A program made the position numbers and the translations under genes. Shown here piece by piece: positions 1 to 6,129 of a stretch of DNA of 10,760 bases. This DNA comes from Lachnoclostridium sp. UBA1241 (GTDB lineage Bacteria > Bacillota > Clostridia > Lachnospirales > Lachnospiraceae). The notes beneath the pieces are model-generated. The model worked only from the letters and a program-made list of their open reading frames with translations. It did no database searches and had not been told where the DNA came from. Every line of letters begins with the position of its first letter. The first letter of the stretch is position 1. Location: the NCBI GenBank assembly GCA_002308955.1, contig DBWJ01000034.1, forward strand, positions 9,625 through 20,384. The letters run 5' to 3'.

Positions 1-648
1 GCGTTCTTCCCGAAGCACGCGGCGCTTGTGACCATCGGGCTTTATGTGCTCGGCATATTCGTCGGAATTCTTGCGGCTGCCGTATTAAGGCTCACCGTAT
101 TCCGCGGTGAGGCGGTTCCGTTCGTTATGGAGCTTCCGAATTACCGCATGCCGAGCGCGAAGAACGTGGCACAGCTCCTTTGGGAGAAGGCAAAGGATTT
201 CCTCACAAGAGCATTCACGGTAATCTTCGTTGCAACAATCGTTGTCTGGATCCTTCAAAATTTCGATTATCGGCTGAATTATATCGGCGAAGCGGATTCC
301 AAGAAAGGTCTTCTTGCGCTGCTTGCAGGCCTGGTTGCGCCAATATTCAAACCGCTCGGCTTCGGAAACTGGCAGTGCTCGACGGCCTTGATCTCCGGCT
401 TCCTCGCGAAGGAGAGCGTGGTTTCGACGTTACAGATCCTGTTCGGTGACACCGTAACGGCGGTAATCTCGCCGGTTGCCGCAGCATCGCTTCTCGTGTT
501 CTGCCTGCTGTATACGCCCTGCGTTGCGGCGGTTGCATCCGTAAGAAGAGAACTCGGAAGACGCTGGGCCGCGGTGATGATCGTGTCGCAGTGCGCGATC
601 GCGTGGGTTGTGGCATTTGTGGTACATTCCATCGGATTATTATTGTAA
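1..648 (+). CDS. feoB: Ferrous iron transport protein B, C-terminal part (cut by left edge)
   Basis: This is the C-terminal ~215 residues of FeoB, the GTP-dependent inner-membrane Fe(II) transporter. The reading frame is open to base 1, so the start lies outside the window and the internal GTG at 28 is not the start. The visible part holds the last membrane helices. It contains the FeoB family motif ELPNYRMP (about residues 45-52 of the fragment), the segment GNWQCSTALISGFLAKESVVSTL, here only named by its key residues K-E-S-V-V, and the signature LLYTPCVAAVASVRRELG with its conserved Cys. A final helix ends in VVHSIGLLL. The G domain would be upstream and cannot be seen. No feoC-like frame follows; an intrinsic terminator starts six bases after the stop, so feoB is the last gene of its transcript. 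Identification is secure; completeness of the gene is unknown. Confidence 0.95.
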   Translation, partial: AFFPKHAALVTIGLYVLGIFVGILAAAVLRLTVFRGEAVPFVMELPNYRMPSAKNVAQLLWEKAKDFLTRAFTVIFVATIVVWILQNFDYRLNYIGEADSKKGLLALLAGLVAPIFKPLGFGNWQCSTALISGFLAKESVVSTLQILFGDTVTAVISPVAAASLLVFCLLYTPCVAAVASVRRELGRRWAAVMIVSQCAIAWVVAFVVHSIGLLL

Positions 649-653
649 AGAAT

Positions 654-685
654 CGCCGGCTGCGGGGAGACCCGGCCGGCGTTTT
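654..685 (+). terminator. Intrinsic terminator after feoB
   Basis: CGCCGGC (654-660) pairs perfectly with GCCGGCG (675-681). An inner CGGG/CCCG stem closes a GAGA tetraloop, with a two-base TG bulge on the left arm. TTTT follows at 682-685. It lies directly after the feoB stop and separates feoB from trmO. Confidence 0.85.
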
Positions 686-742
686 CATAAGCGGATTGTA
701 TATTTGAGATGCTTTCGAAGAAAACCGTTTCAGGAGAAAACT

Positions 743-1444
743 ATGGAGATGAAAGTAATTGCCAGAATCGAGAACCGCTTCACCGGCAAATTCGGAATCC
801 CGCGCCAGAGCGGGCTTGCGGATACGGAGGAGGCGCGCATCGTGTTTCTTCCCGAGTTCCGGAATCCGGACGCGCTCCGGGGAATCGAGGGATATTCGCA
901 CCTTTGGATTTTGTGGGATTTTTCGGAGGCGGAGCGGAAGGAGGCGTGGAGCCCGACGGTGCGGCCGCCGCGGCTCGGAGGCAATACGAGAATGGGCGTG
1001 TTCGCAACGAGAAGTCCGTACCGTCCGAATCCCATCGGGCTTTCGTCGGTACGGCTCGTGCGGGTCGAAACAGACACCCCGGAGGGATCTGTTTTAGTGG
1101 TTTCCGGGGCGGATTTAATGAACGGAACGCCGATTTACGATATTAAACCATACCTGCCGTATACGGACTGTCACACGGACGCGACGTCCGGCTTTGCGGG
1201 AGAGTACGTAGACTACAGACTGGCTGTGGATTTGCCGGCCGATATAAAAGCCGAAGCCCTCGCGCTCGGAATGGACGAAGGGATGCTTCAGGATCTTCAA
1301 AACGTGCTGTCCCTTGATCCGAGACCTGCGTATCAGAATGATCCGGACAGGCGCTACGGCATGTCCTACGGAGATTATGAGGTTTCCTTCTTCGTTTCGG
1401 ACAGCTGCATCCACGTTTCGAACATCCGGCTTCGCTCGTCCTGA
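743..1444 (+). CDS. trmO: tRNA (N6-threonylcarbamoyladenosine37-N6)-methyltransferase TrmO
   Basis: This 233-residue protein belongs to the TrmO/TsaA/YaeB (UPF0066) family. Known members use S-adenosylmethionine to methylate t6A at position 37 of certain tRNAs, giving m6t6A; E. coli TrmO is about the same length. The family's hallmark segment GVFATRSPYRPNPIG lies at residues 85-99. GTPIYDIKPYLPYTD follows at 128-142. The C-terminal module shows DPRPAY (192-197) and a terminal beta strand YEVSFFV. The start at 743 is chosen because AGGAG (732-736) sits six bases upstream; the next Met, two codons later, is spaced less well. Longer in-frame starts to 608 would run through the feoB terminator. 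A TATATT at 699-704 could be a -10 box, but no convincing -35 is seen. The last 70 bases overlap the convergent araC-type gene. The conserved C-terminal residues encoded there indicate that the trmO frame is genuine in the overlap. Confidence 0.93.
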   Translation: MEMKVIARIENRFTGKFGIPRQSGLADTEEARIVFLPEFRNPDALRGIEGYSHLWILWDFSEAERKEAWSPTVRPPRLGGNTRMGVFATRSPYRPNPIGLSSVRLVRVETDTPEGSVLVVSGADLMNGTPIYDIKPYLPYTDCHTDATSGFAGEYVDYRLAVDLPADIKAEALALGMDEGMLQDLQNVLSLDPRPAYQNDPDRRYGMSYGDYEVSFFVSDSCIHVSNIRLRSS

Positions 1445-2337
1445 ACGTGCGTCTGCTCCTCGCGGATGGCGCGGGCTTCGTTCCGGTAGGCGGTGGGCGT
1501 GCAGCCGTTCAGTTCCCGGAACTGCCGGTTAAAGTTGCTGAGGTTTTCGAAACCGCAGGAAAATGCGATCTCCGCGACGGTCATATCGGTCGCCTGCAGG
1601 AGAATGCAGCTCTGGTGCAGCCGATGTGCGAGCAGGTACGCGACGGGAGAGGTGTGGAACTCCTTTTTAAACAGCGCGCTGAAGCGGCTCACACTCAGGT
1701 TGACCTTCGAGGCGAGTTCGTCAATCGTGATCGGGCGCTGATAGTTCTGATAAAGATAATCAAGGGCCGGTTCGAGCCGGCTGTAGCTGCGCTGGGGCTT
1801 TGATCCGTGTCCTGCGTGCAGATAAAGCTCCGACCAGATGCCGAACAGGATGCTCCGTAGCATCAGATCCGACTGGTCGTAGGGTATGTATTCGTAAAGC
1901 CGGGATTCCCGGACAAGGGAGATGACGTGCTCCTGCCAGTCATTATCGTGCGTCATGTGCTCGGGAAGCCGGATATCGCCGCGCTCCACCGGAGCAAGGT
2001 ACGTATCGTATAAGGCACCGGTGCGTTCCGGGGCAATAACCTCCGGACGGAATACGAGCGCAAGGAAGCGGCAGGAATTGGATTCCGCCTTGTAGCAGGC
2101 GTGAAGCGCATAGGGCGCAATGTAGGCAACCTCACCTTCCTTAAGGTGATAGGTGCGGTCGTCGATTCTTATGTTTACGTCACCGTTCTCCACGAGAAGC
2201 AGTTCCGCCTCTTCGTGCCAGTGCAGATAGAGCATCAGCATGGAATCGTCCGATTCCGCGTCGGTCTCATGAACGGCGAAAGGATAGCGCCGGTTTCCGT
2301 GTACAACGGTATCTTTGAGTTTCAGGGGGAGTTCCAT
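1375..2337 (-). CDS. AraC-family transcriptional regulator with N-terminal cupin
   Basis: This 320-residue protein has the usual two-part AraC/XylS layout. The N-terminal cupin sensor is visible from HWHEEAELLLVENGDV (39-54) to YIAPYALHAC (72-81), where His and Glu residues are placed as in sugar-sensing or metal-binding cupins. The C-terminal double helix-turn-helix follows: helix pair 1 at about 203-227 (ITIDELASKVNLSVSRFSAL) and pair 2 at about 252-285 (TVAEIAFSCGFENLSNFNRQF, then NGCTPTAYR). Such proteins are cytoplasmic dimers that usually activate carbohydrate-use genes; the inducer cannot be read from the sequence. The start is set by AAGGAG six bases before the ATG on the minus strand. 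A charged tail of about 35 residues follows the second HTH. Its last ~22 codons lie antisense to the 3' end of trmO. No sugar operon is directly adjacent; the GH127 gene is about 3.8 kb away and a link is only speculation. Confidence 0.92.
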   Translation of the reverse strand: MELPLKLKDTVVHGNRRYPFAVHETDAESDDSMLMLYLHWHEEAELLLVENGDVNIRIDDRTYHLKEGEVAYIAPYALHACYKAESNSCRFLALVFRPEVIAPERTGALYDTYLAPVERGDIRLPEHMTHDNDWQEHVISLVRESRLYEYIPYDQSDLMLRSILFGIWSELYLHAGHGSKPQRSYSRLEPALDYLYQNYQRPITIDELASKVNLSVSRFSALFKKEFHTSPVAYLLAHRLHQSCILLQATDMTVAEIAFSCGFENLSNFNRQFRELNGCTPTAYRNEARAIREEQTHVQDERSRMFETWMQLSETKKETS

Positions 2338-2362
2338 GGAATTCTCCTTCTTTTTTTTGATG

Positions 2363-2401
2363 ATTATAGTAAGATAGTATCACATTTGAGGAAGAATGCA
2401 A
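2363..2401 (-). promoter_or_regulatory. Possible promoter of the AraC-family gene
   Basis: On the minus strand TTGCAT (2396-2401) is followed after 16 bases by TACTAT (2374-2379). A perfect TATAAT also lies nearer the gene (2363-2368) but has no good -35 at 17 bases. Either would give a short leader ending in the AAGGAG before the start at 2337. The AT-rich composition fits a promoter; which -10 is used cannot be told. Confidence 0.4.
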
Positions 2402-2486
2402 TAGATTTTTGCCATATTTTAGGAATATAATACACTCATAAATGAAGCAGGTGATTTCATTATTCCCTTCGCGTAATATATTGAGA

Positions 2487-2538
2487 CAGATAGACAGGAA
2501 ACCTTCGGACCATCCCACCGAAGGTTTTAGTCTGTCTG
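2487..2538. repeat. Long two-part inverted repeat (19 paired bases)
   Basis: AAACCTTCGG (2499-2508) pairs perfectly with CCGAAGGTTT (2518-2527) around a nine-base loop. Outside it, CAGATAGAC (2487-2495) pairs with GTCTGTCTG (2530-2538) through nine pairs, one of them a G-U wobble on the plus strand. A small internal loop (AGG opposite TA) separates the two stems. No T-run follows on either strand, so it is not a terminator by itself. It occupies the gene-free stretch 2338-2676; the part of that stretch from 2594 to 2676 holds nothing I can assign. Confidence 0.7.
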
Positions 2539-2540
2539 GG

Positions 2541-2593
2541 AGAAAAAGCAGAAAGCACGGTGTGGCATCAGCCATCCTCCGTGCTTTCTTTAT
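2541..2593. terminator. Bidirectional intrinsic terminator below the ABC operon
   Basis: AGAAAGCACGG (2550-2560) pairs perfectly with CCGTGCTTTCT (2579-2589). An inner TGGC/GCCA stem (2563-2566 with 2571-2574) closes an ATCA loop. On the minus strand the stem is followed by GCTTTTTCT (2541-2549), suited to ending the leftward ABC operon, whose stop is about 90 bases away. On the plus strand the stem runs into TTTATATTT, which would end any rightward transcript from 2426 onward. Confidence 0.75.
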
Positions 2594-2676
2594 ATTTGAA
2601 GGTTGAAGTATAGGGAACTTCCGATCTCACAGGTTTGCGCGCCGGCCCTTACCGGCTTCGCCACGGTCTGCCGCTT

Positions 2677-3396
2677 CTAGCTCACGCGGCGGTCCATACC
2701 GGGATTCTCGTTGGTAAGGTCCTCAACCGACTCGATGCGGCCGTCGAGCACGCGGACCAGTTTCGTGCCGTAGCGGGCAGCCTCCTCGGAGTGGGTAACC
2801 TGAACGATCGTCATGCCGAGGCGTTTGTTGATCTCGCGGAAGAGCTCCATGATGCGCATGCCGGTCTTCGAATCCAGGTTTCCGATGGGCTCGTCAAGGA
2901 ACAGAATCTCCGGATCGAAGACGAGTGCTCTTGCGATTGCCACACGCTGCTGCTGGCCGCCGGAGAGCTCACGGGGTGTCAGCTTTCTCTTATCCGTCAT
3001 GCCGATGATCTCGAGTACTTCGTCAATCTTCTTCTTGTAAGAGGAGCTCTTCTTGCCGGCGATCATCAGAGGAAGCGCGATGTTGTCCTCAACGTTCAGG
3101 TTCGGTACAAGATTGTAGAACTGGAACACGAAGCCGATCTTGTCGCTGCGCATGTCGCAGAGGTCCTTCTCCTTCATGGTAGAAAGGTCGGTTCCGTAGA
3201 GGGAAACGCTGCCGCTTGTGGGCTTGTCAAGGCCGCCAAGGAGATAGAGAAGTGTGGATTTGCCGCAGCCGGACGGGCCCATGATGGAGACGAATTCGCC
3301 CTTCTCCACATTCAGATTGATGTTCTTTAAGATGTTGGCAGTCTCTCTGCCGTTAACAAACGATTTATTCAGGTCCTTAATGGTAATTGCATTCAT
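2677..3396 (-). CDS. ABC transporter ATP-binding protein (MacB/LolD type)
   Basis: This is a 239-residue cytoplasmic ATPase of the family that pairs with FtsX-type permeases (MacB, LolD, BceA, SalX). These systems typically work as mechanotransducers, in peptide resistance or as exporters. All nucleotide-binding motifs are present: Walker A GPSGCGKST (40-48), Q-loop Gln92 in FVFQFYNL, signature LSGGQQQR (144-151), Walker B ILFLDEP (164-170) and the switch His202. The usual family sequence after Walker B is DEPTGNLD; here it reads DEPIGNLD, with Ile171 for Thr. GGAGG sits eight bases before the ATG. The gene starts 26 bases after the permease stop on the same strand, so the two form an operon, with the ATPase as the distal gene. 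A terminator follows about 90 bases after the stop. The substrate cannot be deduced. Confidence 0.95.
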   Translation of the reverse strand: MNAITIKDLNKSFVNGRETANILKNINLNVEKGEFVSIMGPSGCGKSTLLYLLGGLDKPTSGSVSLYGTDLSTMKEKDLCDMRSDKIGFVFQFYNLVPNLNVEDNIALPLMIAGKKSSSYKKKIDEVLEIIGMTDKRKLTPRELSGGQQQRVAIARALVFDPEILFLDEPIGNLDSKTGMRIMELFREINKRLGMTIVQVTHSEEAARYGTKLVRVLDGRIESVEDLTNENPGMDRRVS

Positions 3397-3422
3397 GATA
3401 GATTCCTCCGTGGATTCTTGAT

Positions 3423-5921
3423 TTATTCGTATTTGAGTTCGTTTACAACACTTAAGTTCTTGGAACGGCGCATGGTCGAAAGCGACGCGATGAAGACGAT
3501 TCCGACAAATGCGACGAGAAATGCGGGGGTTCCCTTCCAGTCATACAGGATATCGAAGGGGGTACCGATGTAGTAGAGCATTCCGGTTACCAGGCGGTTC
3601 GTTAAAAGGGTGAAGGGAACGGCGATGATCACGGCGATCACTACGCAAAGGATGCTTTCCGAAAGAACCAGTCTCTTTCTCTTTGAACCGTTCATTCCGA
3701 CCGAAGCCATCATGGCAAATTCCTTACGCCGCTGGTTAAAACTGATGACGATGTTGTTGAAGATTCCGATGGCCGAGATCGCGATGGCCAGATAGGAGAA
3801 GATCGAAATCAGGTTAACGATCATCGCGTTCTGATCCACATTGTCCTGCATTCTCGTGTCACGGTCACTGTAGGTTGCGCCGTAGCTTGTAAATAAGGAC
3901 TTGAAGGAAGCTTCGGCAGCGTTTTTGTCACCATTGATCTTAAAGGAGAAGCCCTCAACCTCGCTGTCATGGTAGACATCGACGTAATCGGATCTTCTAA
4001 ACAGGATGAATTTGCCGGAGTTTAAAAGCTTGCCGTCCGCTATGCAGGCAACGCGCCACTCGTGGGTGATTCCGTTTACGGAAAGCTTCAGCGTGTCACC
4101 TTCCTTAAGCTTCATGTCTCTTGCAAGGGACGTCGTTACGAGAATCGTGTCGTCCTCTGCGTTCGAGAAATCCAGGTAGGATTCGCGGTACTTATCCTCC
4201 ATGAGGTGCATGTACTGATTGTATTTTGCGTAAGGCTCCGGTTCGACTGCCGTCGCGAGAATCTGGGTTCCTTCATGCTCCGCGATGCGGAAGGTCTGCG
4301 GGCTTACGGTACTCTGATCCACATAGGGATTCGTCTGCAGTTCCTTGAGGATTCTGTCATAAGAACTCTCGTCGGAACCGGAGGGAAGGATGTTGTCGAC
4401 TTCAAAGTCGTATTCGAGTTCCTCGTAGGCTTCGATGACAACCTTGGTCATCGTTCGGCCGGTAGAGGAGCAGCTTAAAATTCCGTTCAGCGCGATGATT
4501 AATAGTACGATGTTACTGATCAGAAGTCTTGAGGTGCGGATATTGTTGCAGGCAAGCCACATAGTCGTGTTGCCGCGGAATACTTTGCAGAAGAATGTCA
4601 TCAGGACCTTGATAAGGGCCGGTGCCGCCATGATGATGCCGATGTAGCAGGCCGACGCGGCAACGATGGATAACGGAGAAATCTCGCCGTCAAGAATCAG
4701 AGTGATGACAATGGAGGAAGCAAAAAGGAGAAGACCGATTACGGTACGAACCGTATGCTTCTTATGGGTGCTCTCCACGCGGTTCAGGATAACGTCCTTC
4801 GTCTCAAACCCGGCGATCCGGCGGACCGGAAGCCATGCCGCGACAACCGAAATCACGACGGCAAATGCTATGCCGAACAGAACATGCAGCCAGTTGATGC
4901 GGAAGGGAAGATAGATGCCGTATTCCCGAAGCGGGGAAACGAGGCGGTTTACAAGAAACAGGATTCCTTCGCCGAGGGCGCTTCCGACGATGCCGGCAAG
5001 AAGCGCGTAGCAGGCGCTCTCAAGAAGTACGATGAAACGTAACTGACGTTTCGTGGAGCCCTGGCTAAGGAACGTTCCGAAGACCGGAATCCGTTCGCTG
5101 ATGATCATTTTGAATACGCCGCTTATGATCAGAATGCTTACGATAATGACGATACCGAGCACAAGCCCGACGGAGAGGATAAGGGAGGAGATGTCTCCGA
5201 AGAACAGGCTGTTGGTACGGTCGGCTGCCTTAACTTTGGTGTTGATCTCGTTGAAGCGGTCAACCGCGTCCTTGATCTGGTCTGCGGTAGCCGTCTTACC
5301 GGACTTTCCGGTTGCGACCTTCGCGTACATAACGTTGTAGGCGTCGGGGGAGCCCGCCTTTTCGTTCATAAAGCGGTAGGAGACGATGACACCGAAGGTT
5401 TCCTTGCTGTCGGCGTAGAGAACACCGTCGGTGACGGCGATGGCTTTCACGGTAAATGTGACCGGCTCACCGTAGAGGCTTAATGTAAGTTCGCTTCCGA
5501 CCGAGAGGTTTCTTTCCTTCGCCGTACGTTCGGAGACGATGCATGCGGCAGTTCCGTCGTCGGCCCACTGTCCGCTCTTCAGTACCCCGCTGAAGGACTT
5601 CTGTCCGTGCAGCGTTACGTAATATAATTTGTCGTCCTTACTGATAACCCCGGTTCCGGTGATTTCGCCCTGCAGATCCGTAAGGCCCTCTGCATCGAAA
5701 TCGTTTTCCGTGAACCAGGCGCCCTCAACCGAGCTGAGGGCCACTTCGCGTCCTTCCGTCGCCCGTCTTGTGGGCTCCGAGAAGCTGTCCTTGATGGTAT
5801 CCATCATTCCGACGCAGGCAACCAGCAGTCCCGCGCTGATCGCGACGGAGAGAATGACGAGAAGGAGTCTGCCCTTCTTTTCCATCATGTTTTTTCGGAT
5901 GTACCGAAACAAAATCTTCAC
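3423..5921 (-). CDS. ABC transporter permease with two FtsX units
   Basis: This 832-residue membrane protein partners the ATPase encoded just downstream. Its layout is a duplicated FtsX unit. TM1 (about 18-38) is followed by an outside domain (about 40-240), then TM2 (246-270), TM3 (297-325) and TM4 (345-363). Next come two middle helices (394-410 and 416-440) and TM7 (466-484), a second outside domain (about 490-695), and TM8 (700-727), TM9 (752-778) and TM10 (797-815). The two cytoplasmic FtsX loops show the typical sequence, ERIPVFGTFLSQGSTKRQ (276-293) and RRKEFAMMASVGMNGSKRKR (731-750). This differs from BceB, which has one large outside domain. The start codon is GTG, supported by AAGAAGG about eight bases upstream; the internal ATG pair at codons 12-13 has no ribosome site and would trim the first basic segment. 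No histidine kinase, response regulator or membrane-fusion protein lies in the window. Substrate unknown. Confidence 0.92.
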   Translation of the reverse strand: MKILFRYIRKNMMEKKGRLLLVILSVAISAGLLVACVGMMDTIKDSFSEPTRRATEGREVALSSVEGAWFTENDFDAEGLTDLQGEITGTGVISKDDKLYYVTLHGQKSFSGVLKSGQWADDGTAACIVSERTAKERNLSVGSELTLSLYGEPVTFTVKAIAVTDGVLYADSKETFGVIVSYRFMNEKAGSPDAYNVMYAKVATGKSGKTATADQIKDAVDRFNEINTKVKAADRTNSLFFGDISSLILSVGLVLGIVIIVSILIISGVFKMIISERIPVFGTFLSQGSTKRQLRFIVLLESACYALLAGIVGSALGEGILFLVNRLVSPLREYGIYLPFRINWLHVLFGIAFAVVISVVAAWLPVRRIAGFETKDVILNRVESTHKKHTVRTVIGLLLFASSIVITLILDGEISPLSIVAASACYIGIIMAAPALIKVLMTFFCKVFRGNTTMWLACNNIRTSRLLISNIVLLIIALNGILSCSSTGRTMTKVVIEAYEELEYDFEVDNILPSGSDESSYDRILKELQTNPYVDQSTVSPQTFRIAEHEGTQILATAVEPEPYAKYNQYMHLMEDKYRESYLDFSNAEDDTILVTTSLARDMKLKEGDTLKLSVNGITHEWRVACIADGKLLNSGKFILFRRSDYVDVYHDSEVEGFSFKINGDKNAAEASFKSLFTSYGATYSDRDTRMQDNVDQNAMIVNLISIFSYLAIAISAIGIFNNIVISFNQRRKEFAMMASVGMNGSKRKRLVLSESILCVVIAVIIAVPFTLLTNRLVTGMLYYIGTPFDILYDWKGTPAFLVAFVGIVFIASLSTMRRSKNLSVVNELKYE

Positions 5922-5989
5922 TTCTTCAACCTTCTTTCTTTTCGTATCATTTTCCGGATACTTTGTTTTCGTTTTCGTTTACAGTCGCA

Positions 5990-6043
5990 AGTATAACGGA
6001 GAGTTCTTAAAGGGTATTTGAGGAAAGATTAACGTTTGATTAA
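5990..6043 (-). promoter_or_regulatory. Possible activator-dependent promoter of the ABC operon with 11-base-pitch direct repeat
   Basis: On the minus strand a good -10 box TATACT (5990-5995) lies about 68 bases above the permease start. No -35 box is recognisable at the right distance (AATACC at 6013-6018). Just beyond it lie two identical hexamers, TTAATC on the minus strand (6027-6032 and 6038-6043), separated by five bases, so 11 bases apart. OmpR/PhoB-family response regulators bind such tandem direct repeats upstream of weak -35 boxes. The untranslated leader also holds GTATC-N8-GATAC (5944-5961) and a short TTTTCG repeat (5966-5978). Confidence 0.4.
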
Positions 6044-6071
6044 AAAATCCATCTGATTTTAAAATATGACA

Positions 6072-6100
6072 TTGCGGGTAGGATTCAAATTCGCTACAAT
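6072..6100 (+). promoter_or_regulatory. Promoter of the GH127 gene
   Basis: TTGCGG (6072-6077) and TACAAT (6095-6100) are separated by 17 bases. Transcription would start near 6107, giving a leader of about 23 bases that contains the AGGAGG ribosome site (6116-6121). No clear operator or cre-type palindrome was found around it. Confidence 0.65.
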
Positions 6101-6129
6101 ATAGAAAAAAGAGTCAGGAGGAGCGCAAA

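Larger units (their letters stand above)
2426..2593 (+). ncRNA. Candidate small structured RNA between araC-type gene and ABC operon
   Basis: This is inferred from structure only. On the plus strand a TATAAT (2426-2431; no convincing -35 at 17 bases; alternatively TTGCCA 2409-2414 with TACACT 2431-2436) precedes three hairpins. The first is a 6-bp stem, AATGAA with TTCATT (2441-2461). The second is a 19-bp two-part hairpin (2487-2538). The third is a terminator hairpin (2550-2589) followed by T-rich sequence. Transcription would give an RNA of about 150 nt with no plus-strand gene downstream, because the next gene reads the other way. A 55-codon frame runs through the same stretch (2442-2609) but has no ribosome site and its codons are constrained by the hairpins. 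It resembles no riboswitch family that I recognise. The third hairpin may simply terminate the ABC operon. Confidence 0.3.

Noticed and set aside
2442..2609. A 55-codon open frame in the gene-free stretch (begins MKQVISLFPSRN).
   Set aside because: There is no ribosome site before the ATG, it would start almost at the putative transcript start, and its sequence is largely made of hairpin arms and a terminator.
2609..2636. GTATAGGGAACTTC resembles one arm of the yeast FRT site, and CTTCCGATCT, overlapping its end, matches the end of a common sequencing adapter.
   Set aside because: The FRT-like arm has an extra base and no second arm or spacer; the adapter match is only ten bases and the flanking bases differ. 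Chance similarity in ordinary chromosomal sequence is more likely, though an assembly check of this spot would be cheap.
2635..3330. Long plus-strand open frame opposite the ABC ATPase gene.
   Set aside because: It is the antisense shadow of a fully conserved ATPase gene and has no ribosome site or recognisable protein sequence.
6023..6040. Possible catabolite-response (cre) palindrome around AACGTTT upstream of the GH127 gene.
   Set aside because: Only the central bases fit; the outer TG and CA positions of the consensus are missing, and the direct-repeat reading explains the sequence better.
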